This document shows, piece by piece, positions 7,948-15,351 of a stretch of 34,812 bases of DNA (the stretch's first letter is position 1; every line of letters begins with the position of its first letter). The notes beneath the pieces are model-generated. The model saw nothing but the letters and a program-made list of their open reading frames with translations. It ran no database searches and was not told the DNA's origin. Position numbers and translations under genes: made by a program. This stretch comes from a virus, in IMG/VR virus record IMGVR_UViG_3300028654_000043, positions 1 to 34,812 of that record. One strand, given 5' to 3'.

Positions 7948-8939
7948 TACTCTCTCCCAATTCCTATGGGCGCCTTATCGTCTGCTTTCGGGATCTTAAA
8001 AAGAAGTCTGAGCCGCTCTATTTCATCTGCTAAGTCCTTCTTTTCCCTGTATACTGCATTAACCAAGGCAGTAAGATGGTCGATGGTAAAACCACCACTA
8101 TTCTCAACAATTTGATCTACATCTCTATGATTCTTAAGAATCGCTTTGAGATAAGCTTCTCTAGCTTTAGGTCCCGGCAATCCGATTTTTATCACATGGC
8201 TAAAACGACCAGGACGATTGTAGATTCTAGGATCAAGGCGCTCTGGATAGTTAGTTGTAGCGATAAAGAGTACATTATCAATAGTTTTGGCACTATCAAG
8301 CATTTCCAAATATCTATCTTCACCAAAACTGCTAATGAGACTGTCAAGATCCTCAAGAATGACGATTGACTTTCTATTCTTTTCTATCCTAGCGAAATCG
8401 GTCAAAAAACTCTGAATTCTACCGGGATTTCCAGAAGCATAAAAGACTATTCCACCGCGCTCAACAAGCTTATTGGACACGATTTTGATCGTACAGCTTT
8501 TCCCCGATCCCGGAGGACCGTAAAGCATGATCCCAGCTTTGTAGGCTGCACCACCAATAACGAAATCGTTACCTTCTTTGTAATCCTTTTCACTATTCCA
8601 AAAAATATCGACCAGACGAATTACATCCTCTGATCTCATTTCCGGAAGCTCTAATAGAAGACCGGCAGGTGGTAAAACAGGTTCCGCCCAAATACATTTG
8701 GGATCGGCGAAGATATCATAGCATCCAGCTGGCATCGTTTTAACTGTGGGTGTAGTAGAAGTATAGCCCCCGCCGTAGAGCGCCCATTGCGTGGGCATAG
8801 AAGTATCTACGTTCGCCGACAGCGGGGCATTTTCTGATACTGGGGCACTTACATCTTCGGCTTTTGCGAAAGTTTTTTCTACAGGACTTTTAAAATTTTC
8901 CGCTATTTCATTGAATTCTTTGATGTCATCGTTAGTCAT
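7947..8939 (-). CDS. AAA+ ATPase
   Basis: A 330-residue single-domain AAA+ ATPase. It shows Walker A GPPGSGKS (141-148), Walker B IVILEDLD (192-199), sensor 1 in ATTNYPE (N230), and an NRPGRF arginine-finger block (240-246). This pattern is closest to the classic FtsH/BCS1/proteasomal clade, not to ClpX or clamp-loader types. The N-terminal ~90 residues are low-complexity with a Gly/Thr stretch and no membrane helix. A charged helix and a basic tail follow the ATPase core. The start has a strong AGGAGG site 6 nt upstream. It lies in a cluster with a CYTH enzyme and a ClpP-like protease. It may remodel or unfold proteins or complexes. I see no clear ClpP-docking IGF-type loop, so functional pairing with ClpP is unproven. 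Confidence 0.85.
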   Translation of the reverse strand: MTNDDIKEFNEIAENFKSPVEKTFAKAEDVSAPVSENAPLSANVDTSMPTQWALYGGGYTSTTPTVKTMPAGCYDIFADPKCIWAEPVLPPAGLLLELPEMRSEDVIRLVDIFWNSEKDYKEGNDFVIGGAAYKAGIMLYGPPGSGKSCTIKIVSNKLVERGGIVFYASGNPGRIQSFLTDFARIEKNRKSIVILEDLDSLISSFGEDRYLEMLDSAKTIDNVLFIATTNYPERLDPRIYNRPGRFSHVIKIGLPGPKAREAYLKAILKNHRDVDQIVENSGGFTIDHLTALVNAVYREKKDLADEIERLRLLFKIPKADDKAPIGIGRE

Positions 8940-8947
8940 GAAGCCTC

Positions 8948-9538
8948 CTAATTTCTAACATACATTTCAAATAGTGAAAGTTTCTTGCGATTTTGAGCCG
9001 TAATACCTAGTGGTAGTAGGAACTTTTCATACTTTTGTACCACTTCCCATCCTTGTTCTTGAGTAAAATTAGCTTCTTCGCTGGCTTCTACCTCTATAAA
9101 ACTAGCATATTTACCATCTTCATCCTCTACTGTGTAATATACCAACGTGGCATCTTCATAAATGTAAATATCGCACATCTTATAGACAACAAAATTCTTT
9201 TTATATCCCAATTCCACACAGAAAGCGTTTACTAAATCAGAATCATTCATATCTACCCGCAGATTGACTTCTGTTCTTACGATGTTGTTATTTACAGTAT
9301 GCTTTTTCTTTAGGGTCAGTTCAGCCCGCTTATCGTTCTCTCTACCTAGAGTATTGTACATGGGCATCCGATACCTGATGAATTCGGCCTCTCCCTTAGT
9401 ATAGTAGATATCCGGTGATTCAGCGTAAATGAAATGTTTTGGATTTAACTTCTTTGCGATGTCCTTGAATTTGATTCGATCAATACTGTCAGCATTGAAC
9501 TTTACTTCTATTTCTAGGTATTCTTTTTTTTCATTCAT
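8948..9538 (-). CDS. CYTH-domain triphosphate tunnel enzyme
   Basis: A 196-residue protein with the CYTH (CyaB/thiamine triphosphatase) signature. The N-terminal ExExK motif is E9-I-E11-V-K13. Basic and acidic tunnel residues follow in alternating beta strands: R55 and R57 (FIRYRMP), a LTLKKK strand at 75-79, R88-x-E90 and R94, K114, K120, then IEVEA with E149 and E151. The terminal KKLSLFEM resembles the conserved end of the family. Members hydrolyse inorganic triphosphate, thiamine triphosphate or nucleotide triphosphates, or make cAMP (class IV adenylyl cyclase), using metal ions in an eight-stranded barrel. The sequence alone does not decide between these. It starts after a TTAGGAGTATAGT SD, 1 nt past the ClpP-like stop, so it is co-translated with that gene. 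CYTH enzymes are unusual cargo for phages. Confidence 0.8.
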   Translation of the reverse strand: MNEKKEYLEIEVKFNADSIDRIKFKDIAKKLNPKHFIYAESPDIYYTKGEAEFIRYRMPMYNTLGRENDKRAELTLKKKHTVNNNIVRTEVNLRVDMNDSDLVNAFCVELGYKKNFVVYKMCDIYIYEDATLVYYTVEDEDGKYASFIEVEASEEANFTQEQGWEVVQKYEKFLLPLGITAQNRKKLSLFEMYVRN

Positions 9539-9539
9539 A

Positions 9540-10139
9540 CTATACTCCTAAAATCTTATCTGCTAATCCTAATCTAACCGACTCTTGAGCAGTAAGAAAA
9601 GTGTCATGGGCTAGTAACTTTTGTAATTCTACCAGAGTGTAATTGGGATGTTTAGCCTGTATTTTACTTAAATACAACTTTTCCATCCACTTATCTATAC
9701 GCTTGCTTTCATCTGCGTATTTGTAAGCTATTTTTGCATGATTGTCGAGATTCAAGGTACCATAGTGAATTAATTGAACGGCATTTGGGGCCATAACACG
9801 TTTGCTTGCAGCCTGCAAGATAACAGACCCCATAGAAGCTGCATTGCCAAAAACCTTGATCGTTACGGTAGCCTTGCAAGCCTTAACGGCATCATATATG
9901 GCCAGCCCATGATTAACATCCCCACCAATATTATTCATTACGATAGTTATTGGATCTTTAGATACGGATTCTAGAATAGTGATATTTTTAAGAAAACTCT
10001 CAGCCATTAAACCGTCTGTGCCATTTTCGCCACCATCATCGCTATAGTGTTCTGAGCCCATATAAATAGTACGAGCTGATGCGTACAGATTATAATCATG
10101 AAAACGATCAACCTCTTCCTTTACAAATCTTCTGGACAT
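9540..10139 (-). CDS. clpP: ClpP-like serine protease (S14)
   Basis: A 199-residue protein with a full ClpP fold signature and catalytic triad: Ser102 in GNAASMGSV, His125 in QLIHYG, and Asp179 in HDTFLTAQES, at spacings close to E. coli ClpP (97/122/171). The block GGDVNHGLAIYD matches the PGG-x-V-x-x-GLAIYD segment, and GLADKI matches the C-terminal G-L-(V/A)-D. The N-terminus (MSRRFVKEEVDRFHDY) is not an obvious ClpP propeptide. Phages use ClpP-like enzymes as prohead proteases or as true Clp-type peptidases; no capsid genes lie nearby, so the latter or a modulatory role is plausible. The ATG follows AAGGGGGCAAA and overlaps the end of the upstream HNH gene by 19 nt. The downstream CYTH gene follows by 1 nt. 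Confidence 0.85.
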   Translation of the reverse strand: MSRRFVKEEVDRFHDYNLYASARTIYMGSEHYSDDGGENGTDGLMAESFLKNITILESVSKDPITIVMNNIGGDVNHGLAIYDAVKACKATVTIKVFGNAASMGSVILQAASKRVMAPNAVQLIHYGTLNLDNHAKIAYKYADESKRIDKWMEKLYLSKIQAKHPNYTLVELQKLLAHDTFLTAQESVRLGLADKILGV

Positions 10140-10714
10140 TTTGCCCCCTTTTTAAAATTATCTAACATCCAGAGGGGTTGCATATTGGTGTAATGACAAG
10201 ATTTTAAAAATTGTTTTCTATCAGATAAATCAAACGACACAAGAGGCATAATATGATCTATATTCCATTTATTTTTACCAAAACCATAGTTTTCCCATGT
10301 CATGCCTGGTTGAAACTTAGATTCTAAATAATTTTTAAATTCATTTATAGTGCAACCCAAATCTTTCACTGCTGAACCGGCTTTTGAACCTCTTTTTATG
10401 GCTGTTACGAGTCTTCTTCTTAAATTAGAAGCTAATCTAGCATTTAAATTATTTTTCAAAAAAACAATACTTTTATCGTTTATACTTTTTTTATTATCTT
10501 GATAATATTGTCTTTTATATTCCCTTATGCTTTCCTTATTTTTCTGAGCATATGCTCGATCTCTTTTGGCAAAAACCTCCTTATTGTTTTTTCTTTGTTC
10601 AGCAGCGTATTGTTTTTTCTTATCTGAATTTTCTACATAGTAATTGGCATAATAAACCCTAAGTTTATTGGCATTTTTTATAGCCCATTCTTTTTTATAA
10701 GATGCTGAAGACAC
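10121..10714 (-). CDS. HNH homing endonuclease
   Basis: A 197-residue HNH nuclease, probably a free-standing homing endonuclease. The catalytic module is at the C-terminus: NIDHIMPLVSF, with the DH metal/general-base pair, then CHYTNMQPLWMLDNFKKG, the conserved N-x-Q-P-L-W-x-x-x-N-x-x-K signature of phage HNH enzymes. The N-terminal ~100 residues are very Lys/Arg/Tyr/Asn-rich with repeated Q-Y/Y-Y patterns, likely a DNA-binding extension. The start is GTG overlapping the stop of the primase gene (TAGTG), with AAGGAAAG upstream. It overlaps the ClpP-like start by 19 nt. The gene is inserted between primase and protease without breaking either. Confidence 0.85.
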   Translation of the reverse strand: MSSASYKKEWAIKNANKLRVYYANYYVENSDKKKQYAAEQRKNNKEVFAKRDRAYAQKNKESIREYKRQYYQDNKKSINDKSIVFLKNNLNARLASNLRRRLVTAIKRGSKAGSAVKDLGCTINEFKNYLESKFQPGMTWENYGFGKNKWNIDHIMPLVSFDLSDRKQFLKSCHYTNMQPLWMLDNFKKGAKCPEDL

Positions 10715-11625
10715 TATTCTTTCCTTTCATAGGCCCATTTAAATGCACTTCTAATGGTCGTTTCCCATTCTCTTTCCTTAAAATCTCTATCTGGGATAAA
10801 ATACTTTCCCAATATTCCTATAGTATATTCTTCTTCATGTCCCGTCAATGCAAATTCGACCCCTATGGCGAACCAAGTGCGGTTTCTATTTATTTTTACT
10901 CCATCCATTAAAGCCTTGCATATCCATCCCTTAACTTTGCCAAAGTCTGGAGTATCTGAAACTACACGTTCTTGTTTTTCTTGTGGTTTTTCATTGGGAT
11001 GTAGGTTTAACCACGCAACCAGATCTTCTATCTTTATGGCTCCATGAAATTCCACCGTAGTTTGCTTTTTGCCAGGTTCTCTAAAGGCACCGGGAACTCT
11101 AATGCTTCTAGATGGATTTTTGGTAGCCTGGTCTGCTAGGGTAACTATTTTAAGAATCCATTCAGAAAACACCCTGTAAACCTTTTCCGAGGGAAGGTCT
11201 CTATCTAAAGAAATAAGAAAATGCAAACTTTTGTTACCACTAAAAACCGCAGCGCTAAATGGCATGTTTATCTTTTTGATATATGCAAGCTGATGTTCGG
11301 TCGGACCTGAATCAAGTTCGACAAGAAAATTCCTATAGGCAGTACAGTTTGCGTCTTCACGAAAACCCTTTATTGGATTAAGGGCGCATAAGATAATCTG
11401 ATCTGTTCCAATATACTCTATGGCTTCTACGGCTGTTTTATTCTGCTTAATGGCGCTGTGTTCGGGAGGGACTAAAACCACGGGACCGTAAATGGCATTA
11501 TCCAGGGGGATGCTGTGATAACCATATTTATTATGGCTTACACAGATCGTCTCCCCTGGTCGAAACATCAAATTAAGAAGTTTCTTTCCTGTTTCATCCA
11601 TATCACGAAACAGCACGTCCAGCAT
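10714..11625 (-). CDS. PrimPol-type (archaeo-eukaryotic) DNA primase
   Basis: A 303-residue primase of the AEP/PrimPol superfamily. The N-terminal catalytic part has motif I around FLVELDSG (E103, D105), motif II SGNKSLH (129-135, with His135), and motif III around NPSRSIRVPGAFRE (170-183), as in phage and plasmid PrimPols. The C-terminal ~70 residues (NRNRTWFAIGVEFALTGHEE to the end) match a PriCT-like helical domain with its RN-x-x-x-F and late E-x-x-x-T-I-x-S-A elements. It makes primers for the phage replisome, most likely with the DnaB-like helicase encoded 900 nt upstream. The ATG follows CCAGGACA and overlaps the upstream gene by 23 nt. No DnaG-type zinc or TOPRIM motif is present. Confidence 0.75.
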   Translation of the reverse strand: MLDVLFRDMDETGKKLLNLMFRPGETICVSHNKYGYHSIPLDNAIYGPVVLVPPEHSAIKQNKTAVEAIEYIGTDQIILCALNPIKGFREDANCTAYRNFLVELDSGPTEHQLAYIKKINMPFSAAVFSGNKSLHFLISLDRDLPSEKVYRVFSEWILKIVTLADQATKNPSRSIRVPGAFREPGKKQTTVEFHGAIKIEDLVAWLNLHPNEKPQEKQERVVSDTPDFGKVKGWICKALMDGVKINRNRTWFAIGVEFALTGHEEEYTIGILGKYFIPDRDFKEREWETTIRSAFKWAYERKE

Positions 11626-11992
11626 TGTCCTGGTTCAGCTTCAATGCAAGAGCTTCCTGTTCTTTCTTGTTTTTTTCTTGTTCTTTAATTTGTGCAATCT
11701 GTGCTCGAACGTTATCCATAGCTTTCTTTTGTTCCAGCATGTATTCCTTAATGGAATCAACGGTATGATAGATTCTCTTAATCTGCTTAGCGCCAAAAGA
11801 ATTCAGGACGGGAACTCTCTCTGTATTTTTGACGTTTTCGCCACCTGTAGGAGATGGGTATTCTACTTCTTTTTCTTCCGTAAGAAGCTCTACATATCCC
11901 TTATCTACAACTTTTTGCCATCGACTTGATGTACCAAATACTTCTTTTGAGAGAGCATCTAATTCTTTTCGTTGTTTTCTATTGATTTCCAT
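11603..11992 (-). CDS. Hypothetical protein with C-terminal coiled coil
   Basis: A 129-residue protein not matched to a family. The C-terminal ~60 residues (TVDSIKEYMLEQKKAMDNVRAQIAQI and onward, Lys/Glu/Gln-rich) should form a coiled coil. The N-terminus is basic and helical (INRKQRKELDALSKEVF), and the middle (PSPTGGENVKNTERV) is likely disordered. It has a strong AAGGAG SD before ATG and overlaps the primase start by 23 nt. Position between the primase and small genes following the helicase suggests a replication-associated role, possibly a helicase-primase linker, but no motif shows this. Confidence 0.6.
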   Translation of the reverse strand: MEINRKQRKELDALSKEVFGTSSRWQKVVDKGYVELLTEEKEVEYPSPTGGENVKNTERVPVLNSFGAKQIKRIYHTVDSIKEYMLEQKKAMDNVRAQIAQIKEQEKNKKEQEALALKLNQDNAGRAVS

Positions 11993-11994
11993 TG

Positions 11995-12264
11995 TTACTC
12001 CTTATTGGCAAAGTGCGAACTAAGCCCTACATCTTCAGTATAGTCTGTTTCTTTGTCTGCTACAATACTAATTTTGATATCGTCATTGGTACCTACGCAC
12101 ATTACCCCAACTTTATTGTCAGGAAATAAGTTCTTAAGTTGTTTATATAGGGAACGCATACTTTCTGCATCAATATCGTCATCTTTAATAGTAATCATGA
12201 GGACCTCACCAGGCTTCAAGTTAATCCTTTGAGCGCTGACCTCGTTTATCTTGATTTCACTCAT
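11995..12264 (-). CDS. Small hypothetical protein
   Basis: An 89-residue protein when started at the second methionine (MSEIKINEVS), which sits 7 nt after an AGGAG and just beyond the upstream stop; an earlier in-frame ATG at 12282 lacks a site. The product looks like a small alpha/beta fold: LKPGEVLMITIKDDDID, a helix MRSLYKQLKNLFP, then strands NKVGVMCVG and IKISIVAD. No catalytic motif is recognised. The block of Asp (KDDDID) might bind metal, but this is only a possibility. It is separated by 2 nt from the next gene downstream and belongs to the helicase-primase group. Confidence 0.6.
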   Translation of the reverse strand: MSEIKINEVSAQRINLKPGEVLMITIKDDDIDAESMRSLYKQLKNLFPDNKVGVMCVGTNDDIKISIVADKETDYTEDVGLSSHFANKE

Positions 12265-12265
12265 C

Positions 12266-12535
12266 TTATTCTCCTGGCTCATACGTAAGCGTAAAAATGT
12301 CAGGTTTACATGGGTAGAATTCGCCCTTCACACCTTTGATAATCCAGTCGCCAACTTCTGCTCGCATTTCTCCTTCAAGTGTGGCGATATAAATATCGGT
12401 ATTATCATGCATGGCTCTTCCGCCGCCCCTGTTGATCCAATCAACAACGGCATTCATATTTGCGTTATCAGCTTCGTTATTTGTTTTGAATTGTACTGCG
12501 TCAATTACTACCGGTTTCTTTCTGAATTTACTCAC
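12266..12535 (-). CDS. Small conserved phage protein (KFRKKPVVIDAVQF family)
   Basis: An 89-residue protein of a family widespread in phages, recognised by the start V/MSKFRKKPVVIDAVQF and the end GDWIIKGVKGEFYPCKPDIFTLTYEP. The GTG at 12535 fits the family start and has AGAGGTGG just upstream. A TTG eight codons earlier extends the frame but has no support. The fold is a short alpha/beta domain with the repeating pattern I-x-T-L-E-G-x-x-x-A-x-x-G-D-W. Function is not established for the family as far as I know. It overlaps the helicase 3' end by 8 nt, so it is coupled to helicase expression. Confidence 0.75.
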   Translation of the reverse strand: MSKFRKKPVVIDAVQFKTNNEADNANMNAVVDWINRGGGRAMHDNTDIYIATLEGEMRAEVGDWIIKGVKGEFYPCKPDIFTLTYEPGE

Positions 12536-13676
12536 TTTCCACCTCTTCTGGTTCGACAACCATGGGGGCGATTTGCTTATTCAAATCAGAACTTTCCCTA
12601 GCTGCCTTTATTTGTGCTACTTTTTCTCTAAATCTATCATCGTATAAAACATAACTTCCTTTGTCATATCCAGTAATTATCTTCTCTCCGACAGATTCGT
12701 TGAAGCGACTCTTATGAATCCACCATTCTGTGGTCAGCTCTTTCCTATTGGCTACCATTTCCAAACAGCACGTACAAACGTTTAAAATGACTTTACGGCC
12801 TTCGATACGGGTTTTGAAGGGTATGCGACGGTCATCCTCTGTCTGTGCTACCTGAGCAAACACAATGATCGGGGCAGGGTAAATATTCTTATATTGGTCC
12901 AATTTCCTAGCTAAAGCAGATTGGACTTCCCACTCATTCATATGAGGATTTTTCCTAGATTCTTTACAATTTTGATAGTAATCTAGGATAATTACATCAT
13001 AATGCTGGTTATTAGCTATCAAGTTATCGAATACCTGACAAATCCCTTCCAAAGTGGTGGTAGTGCCAGAAGCGCCACCGAAATTGTCGTCTACCACCGT
13101 AATCATGCTAGAAAGGCCTTTTATATATTGATTGAACACTTCCACCTGTTCTTCGGTGAATTTATCGTGATTAGTATAAGGCCAACCCTTAATTAAACAC
13201 GTAACTCGATTGTACACATCTTCTGACTTCTCTTCATTGCTCAAAACCAAAGCCTTGAGGCGCTTTCCAGTATCTGGGTTGGTATGCCTCACAATTTCTC
13301 TTATGATATTGGCTACAGCCGTACTTTTACCTTCTCCAGTCTTGCCACCAATAAGAATGATGTTCTTTCTGAAAAATGGAACAGCCATATTAAAAGCATC
13401 ATTTATAAATTTCATCTTTTTCTTAGCTGCCTTCATGTAGAGAGTATTTTCTTTTTGCTTATTCTGAATTTCTTCTTCTGTCAACATCCCATAATTGGTT
13501 TTCTTAGCAATTTCCGCATTTTTATCGCTCTCAGAAATTTGATTGATGGAATTTTCTACACGACGTTCTCGTACAATAAGCTCCTTAGCCTGTAAATCAG
13601 TTTTTCTCTTCTCCAATAGAGCCTTTTCCTCTATTTGAGCATGAATCGGATCTATGAATTTATTCTCATCACTCAT
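12528..13676 (-). CDS. DnaB-like replicative helicase
   Basis: A 382-residue RecA-fold helicase (ATG at 13676; a TTG two codons earlier is less likely). Walker A is GGKTGEGKST and Walker B is DVIILDYYQN, as in DnaB/gp41-type hexameric helicases. Later elements include PAPIIVFAQVAQ, corresponding to the DnaB block near the Q-loop, and WWIHKSRFNE at the C-terminal core. The first ~90 residues are a charged helix-rich region and not a recognisable DnaB N-terminal domain, so the loading or primase-binding part has diverged. A Cys pair in NVCTCCLEM is curious but has no known role. The gene overlaps its upstream neighbour by 8 nt. It should unwind DNA for the DnaE-type polymerase together with the PrimPol primase. 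Confidence 0.85.
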   Translation of the reverse strand: MSDENKFIDPIHAQIEEKALLEKRKTDLQAKELIVRERRVENSINQISESDKNAEIAKKTNYGMLTEEEIQNKQKENTLYMKAAKKKMKFINDAFNMAVPFFRKNIILIGGKTGEGKSTAVANIIREIVRHTNPDTGKRLKALVLSNEEKSEDVYNRVTCLIKGWPYTNHDKFTEEQVEVFNQYIKGLSSMITVVDDNFGGASGTTTTLEGICQVFDNLIANNQHYDVIILDYYQNCKESRKNPHMNEWEVQSALARKLDQYKNIYPAPIIVFAQVAQTEDDRRIPFKTRIEGRKVILNVCTCCLEMVANRKELTTEWWIHKSRFNESVGEKIITGYDKGSYVLYDDRFREKVAQIKAARESSDLNKQIAPMVVEPEEVESE

Positions 13677-14238
13677 CGTCAAAACCTAAAAATTTATCCA
13701 TTTCAGGATCAGTATTGTCTATCACAGTGGGCTCATCGGTAACTCTACTGGGATCAAAAACCTTTGTAAATAGTGTTTCTACTTCCGTTTTAACTGGTTC
13801 TGATATGTCTGCTTTATCCATCTCAGATTCTAGTTCATTTTCTATTTTTTCCTGTAAAGATGGAACCTTAGATTCTTCTACAATTTTTTCTGGCTCATTT
13901 TTGCGATATTCGCTATCGGTACCAAAGACAGAGTATATGGCCCTGTCCAAATCTTTAAATCCGCAGGACATTATAGTATTGTAAGTTTTTTTAGACTTAT
14001 AGGAAGTTTTTGCACCGGCAGAAGCTTTAACTATCTTATCTCTTGTAGGGCCATTTTTGAAATTATCTTTTTCTGCTCCAAGATCTTTGAGAGTGTTCAG
14101 CAAAATAGTAAATAGTTCTTTTCTTTTTTTAAGATTGATTGTATGAGTTGTATAGCCTTTTTCGTTAGTGTAGTCTTCCCCATACTCCTCCACCCATTTA
14201 ATGAGTTCATCTTCTAGAAGTTGGGAAGATAATGACAT
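13669..14238 (-). CDS. Acidic hypothetical protein
   Basis: A 189-residue protein with a helical N-terminal domain (EDELIKWVEEYGEDY) followed by a Lys-rich segment and a strongly acidic, Ser/Thr/Pro-rich second half. It ends in FLGFDDE, an acidic tip with aromatics like those of single-strand binding proteins, which recruit partners through such tails. No family is recognised. The ATG overlaps the upstream stop by 1 nt (TAATG) and its end overlaps the helicase start by 8 nt. Position suggests a helicase loader or accessory protein, but this is inference from gene order only. Confidence 0.6.
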   Translation of the reverse strand: MSLSSQLLEDELIKWVEEYGEDYTNEKGYTTHTINLKKRKELFTILLNTLKDLGAEKDNFKNGPTRDKIVKASAGAKTSYKSKKTYNTIMSCGFKDLDRAIYSVFGTDSEYRKNEPEKIVEESKVPSLQEKIENELESEMDKADISEPVKTEVETLFTKVFDPSRVTDEPTVIDNTDPEMDKFLGFDDE

Positions 14239-15149
14239 TATTGCAATTCCTTTAAAAGTTTCCTCGCCGTCTTAATTTCTTCACGAAATGCCTTATTGTT
14301 CCTATTTGTTTTGATGAAGTTCCTGATAATGTTAACCTTAATTTCACATGGCTTATTTGTAAATTCTTTCTGACGTTGTTCCCACACCTGTCCGTCTTCA
14401 AATATAAAAAAAGCATCCTCTGGATTCATGTTATGGATATTATCATGAGGATTCATCCCAGCACCACTAAAATCGTCCATCTTGAGAGATTTCTGTTCTA
14501 ATGGCACCGCAACGTAATAGTTATCGTTGAAAAGGAAAGTAGATCCATAAAGAGTGCCGACCTTCTTTTTTATTGACTTGTAAACGGCGGTATCAAGCTT
14601 TCTAAATCCTAGTTTTTCATAGTTTTTGATGAGATCCCTCTTGATCTTTGGCGGCTTCTTGGGACCGTAGTAGTAATAGTACTCTTCTGAGGGCAATCCC
14701 TTAATGTTCCTAGCTTTTTGGCGACAAACCCTAACTACATCTTCCATTCTCTGCTTGAGAAATAGAGTTAGATTGGCCTGATTCTTATCCAACAAATCAA
14801 CTTCATCTGGAACCCTATTCTGTAGTCCCTTGAACTTGTTAATAAAATCATTATATTTTTCTGGCATCTTATCCAAAGAATAAAGTCCAAGAAAACTGAC
14901 CAAATGTACATTGGCTATATTTATAATATCTTCCACTTCAAATCCGACCATGTTGAATAGGTTTTTATAAACAGAATATGTATTCTTAGCCATATAAGAA
15001 GCTATCGGCATGAACGGTTTCATTTCTTCCAAGGTAGGATTATACTTAACCCTTCTAAAGTATTGATGTCTTAGATAGCATAATTCAAATTGATCTTTAG
15101 AGTGTATCTTCTTTTTTTCTGCTTCAGGTCTAATCACTTCAGCTTGCAT
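14238..15149 (-). CDS. Possible sigma-factor-like protein
   Basis: A 303-residue basic protein. Residues ~48-92 (FMPIASYMAKNTYSVYKN, then GFEVEDIINIANVHLVSFLGLYSL) resemble sigma-70 region 2, where a helix is followed by G-x-x-x-x-D-(L/I)-I-x-x-(G/A)-x-x-x-L. The rest has a Tyr-rich patch (YYYYYGPKKPPKIKRD) and a C-terminal helix-rich end (FREEIKTARKLLKELQ) without a clear region-4 helix-turn-helix. If it is a sigma factor it would steer host RNA polymerase to phage promoters, as T4 gp55 does for late genes. The similarity is short and I cannot test it, so this is tentative. The ATG follows AGGAACCTACC and lies directly downstream of a structured RNA element. Confidence 0.4.
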   Translation of the reverse strand: MQAEVIRPEAEKKKIHSKDQFELCYLRHQYFRRVKYNPTLEEMKPFMPIASYMAKNTYSVYKNLFNMVGFEVEDIINIANVHLVSFLGLYSLDKMPEKYNDFINKFKGLQNRVPDEVDLLDKNQANLTLFLKQRMEDVVRVCRQKARNIKGLPSEEYYYYYGPKKPPKIKRDLIKNYEKLGFRKLDTAVYKSIKKKVGTLYGSTFLFNDNYYVAVPLEQKSLKMDDFSGAGMNPHDNIHNMNPEDAFFIFEDGQVWEQRQKEFTNKPCEIKVNIIRNFIKTNRNNKAFREEIKTARKLLKELQ

Positions 15150-15165
15150 GGTAGGTTCCTATATT

Positions 15166-15351
15166 TTTTGGCGAGTTAGTCGCTACTCTAACCGGGGCTG
15201 TGACGGCTATTCGCCTTCGGCGTCCCTAAACGCGATATCACAGTGCGTGTCTCCAGTGACCGAATAGTGTCTCTTCTAGCCAACATAACATCTATCCTTA
15301 CGTTGGTTTATGGAAGAGGAAGTCACAGCGATTCCCACGCCGTCGCCAAAA
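15166..15351 (-). ncRNA. Structured ~186-nt intergenic RNA, family unknown
   Basis: The only long non-coding gap in the minus-strand block folds into a branched RNA. Numbering from 15351 as base 1: closing helix TTTTGGCGA (1-9) with TCGCCAAAA (178-186); GCTGTGAC (23-30) with GTCACAGC (148-155); CTCTTC (34-39) with GAAGAG (76-81); CCAACGTAA (46-54) with TTATGTTGG (64-72); CTATTCG (85-91) with CGAATAG (139-145); GTCAC (92-96) with GTGAT (111-115); GCGT (119-122) with ACGC (129-132); GTTAG (160-164) with CTAAC (173-177). Two helices need G-U pairs only available on the minus strand, which sets the strand. GC is about 51% by hand count, richer than the surrounding DNA. It starts 4 nt after a stop codon and ends 16 nt before the sigma-like ATG, so it may be a leader element or a processed trans-acting RNA. 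Confidence 0.75.

Noticed and set aside
15166-15351. Structured RNA as tmRNA, RNase P RNA or group I intron
   Set aside because: The plus strand has a GGGGCUGUGAC run and a GAGGAAGUC run that faintly recall tmRNA and RNase P, but tRNA-like ends, CR-I/CR-V pairing and a core with P3-P8 are absent, the helices need the minus strand, and no split gene flanks it.
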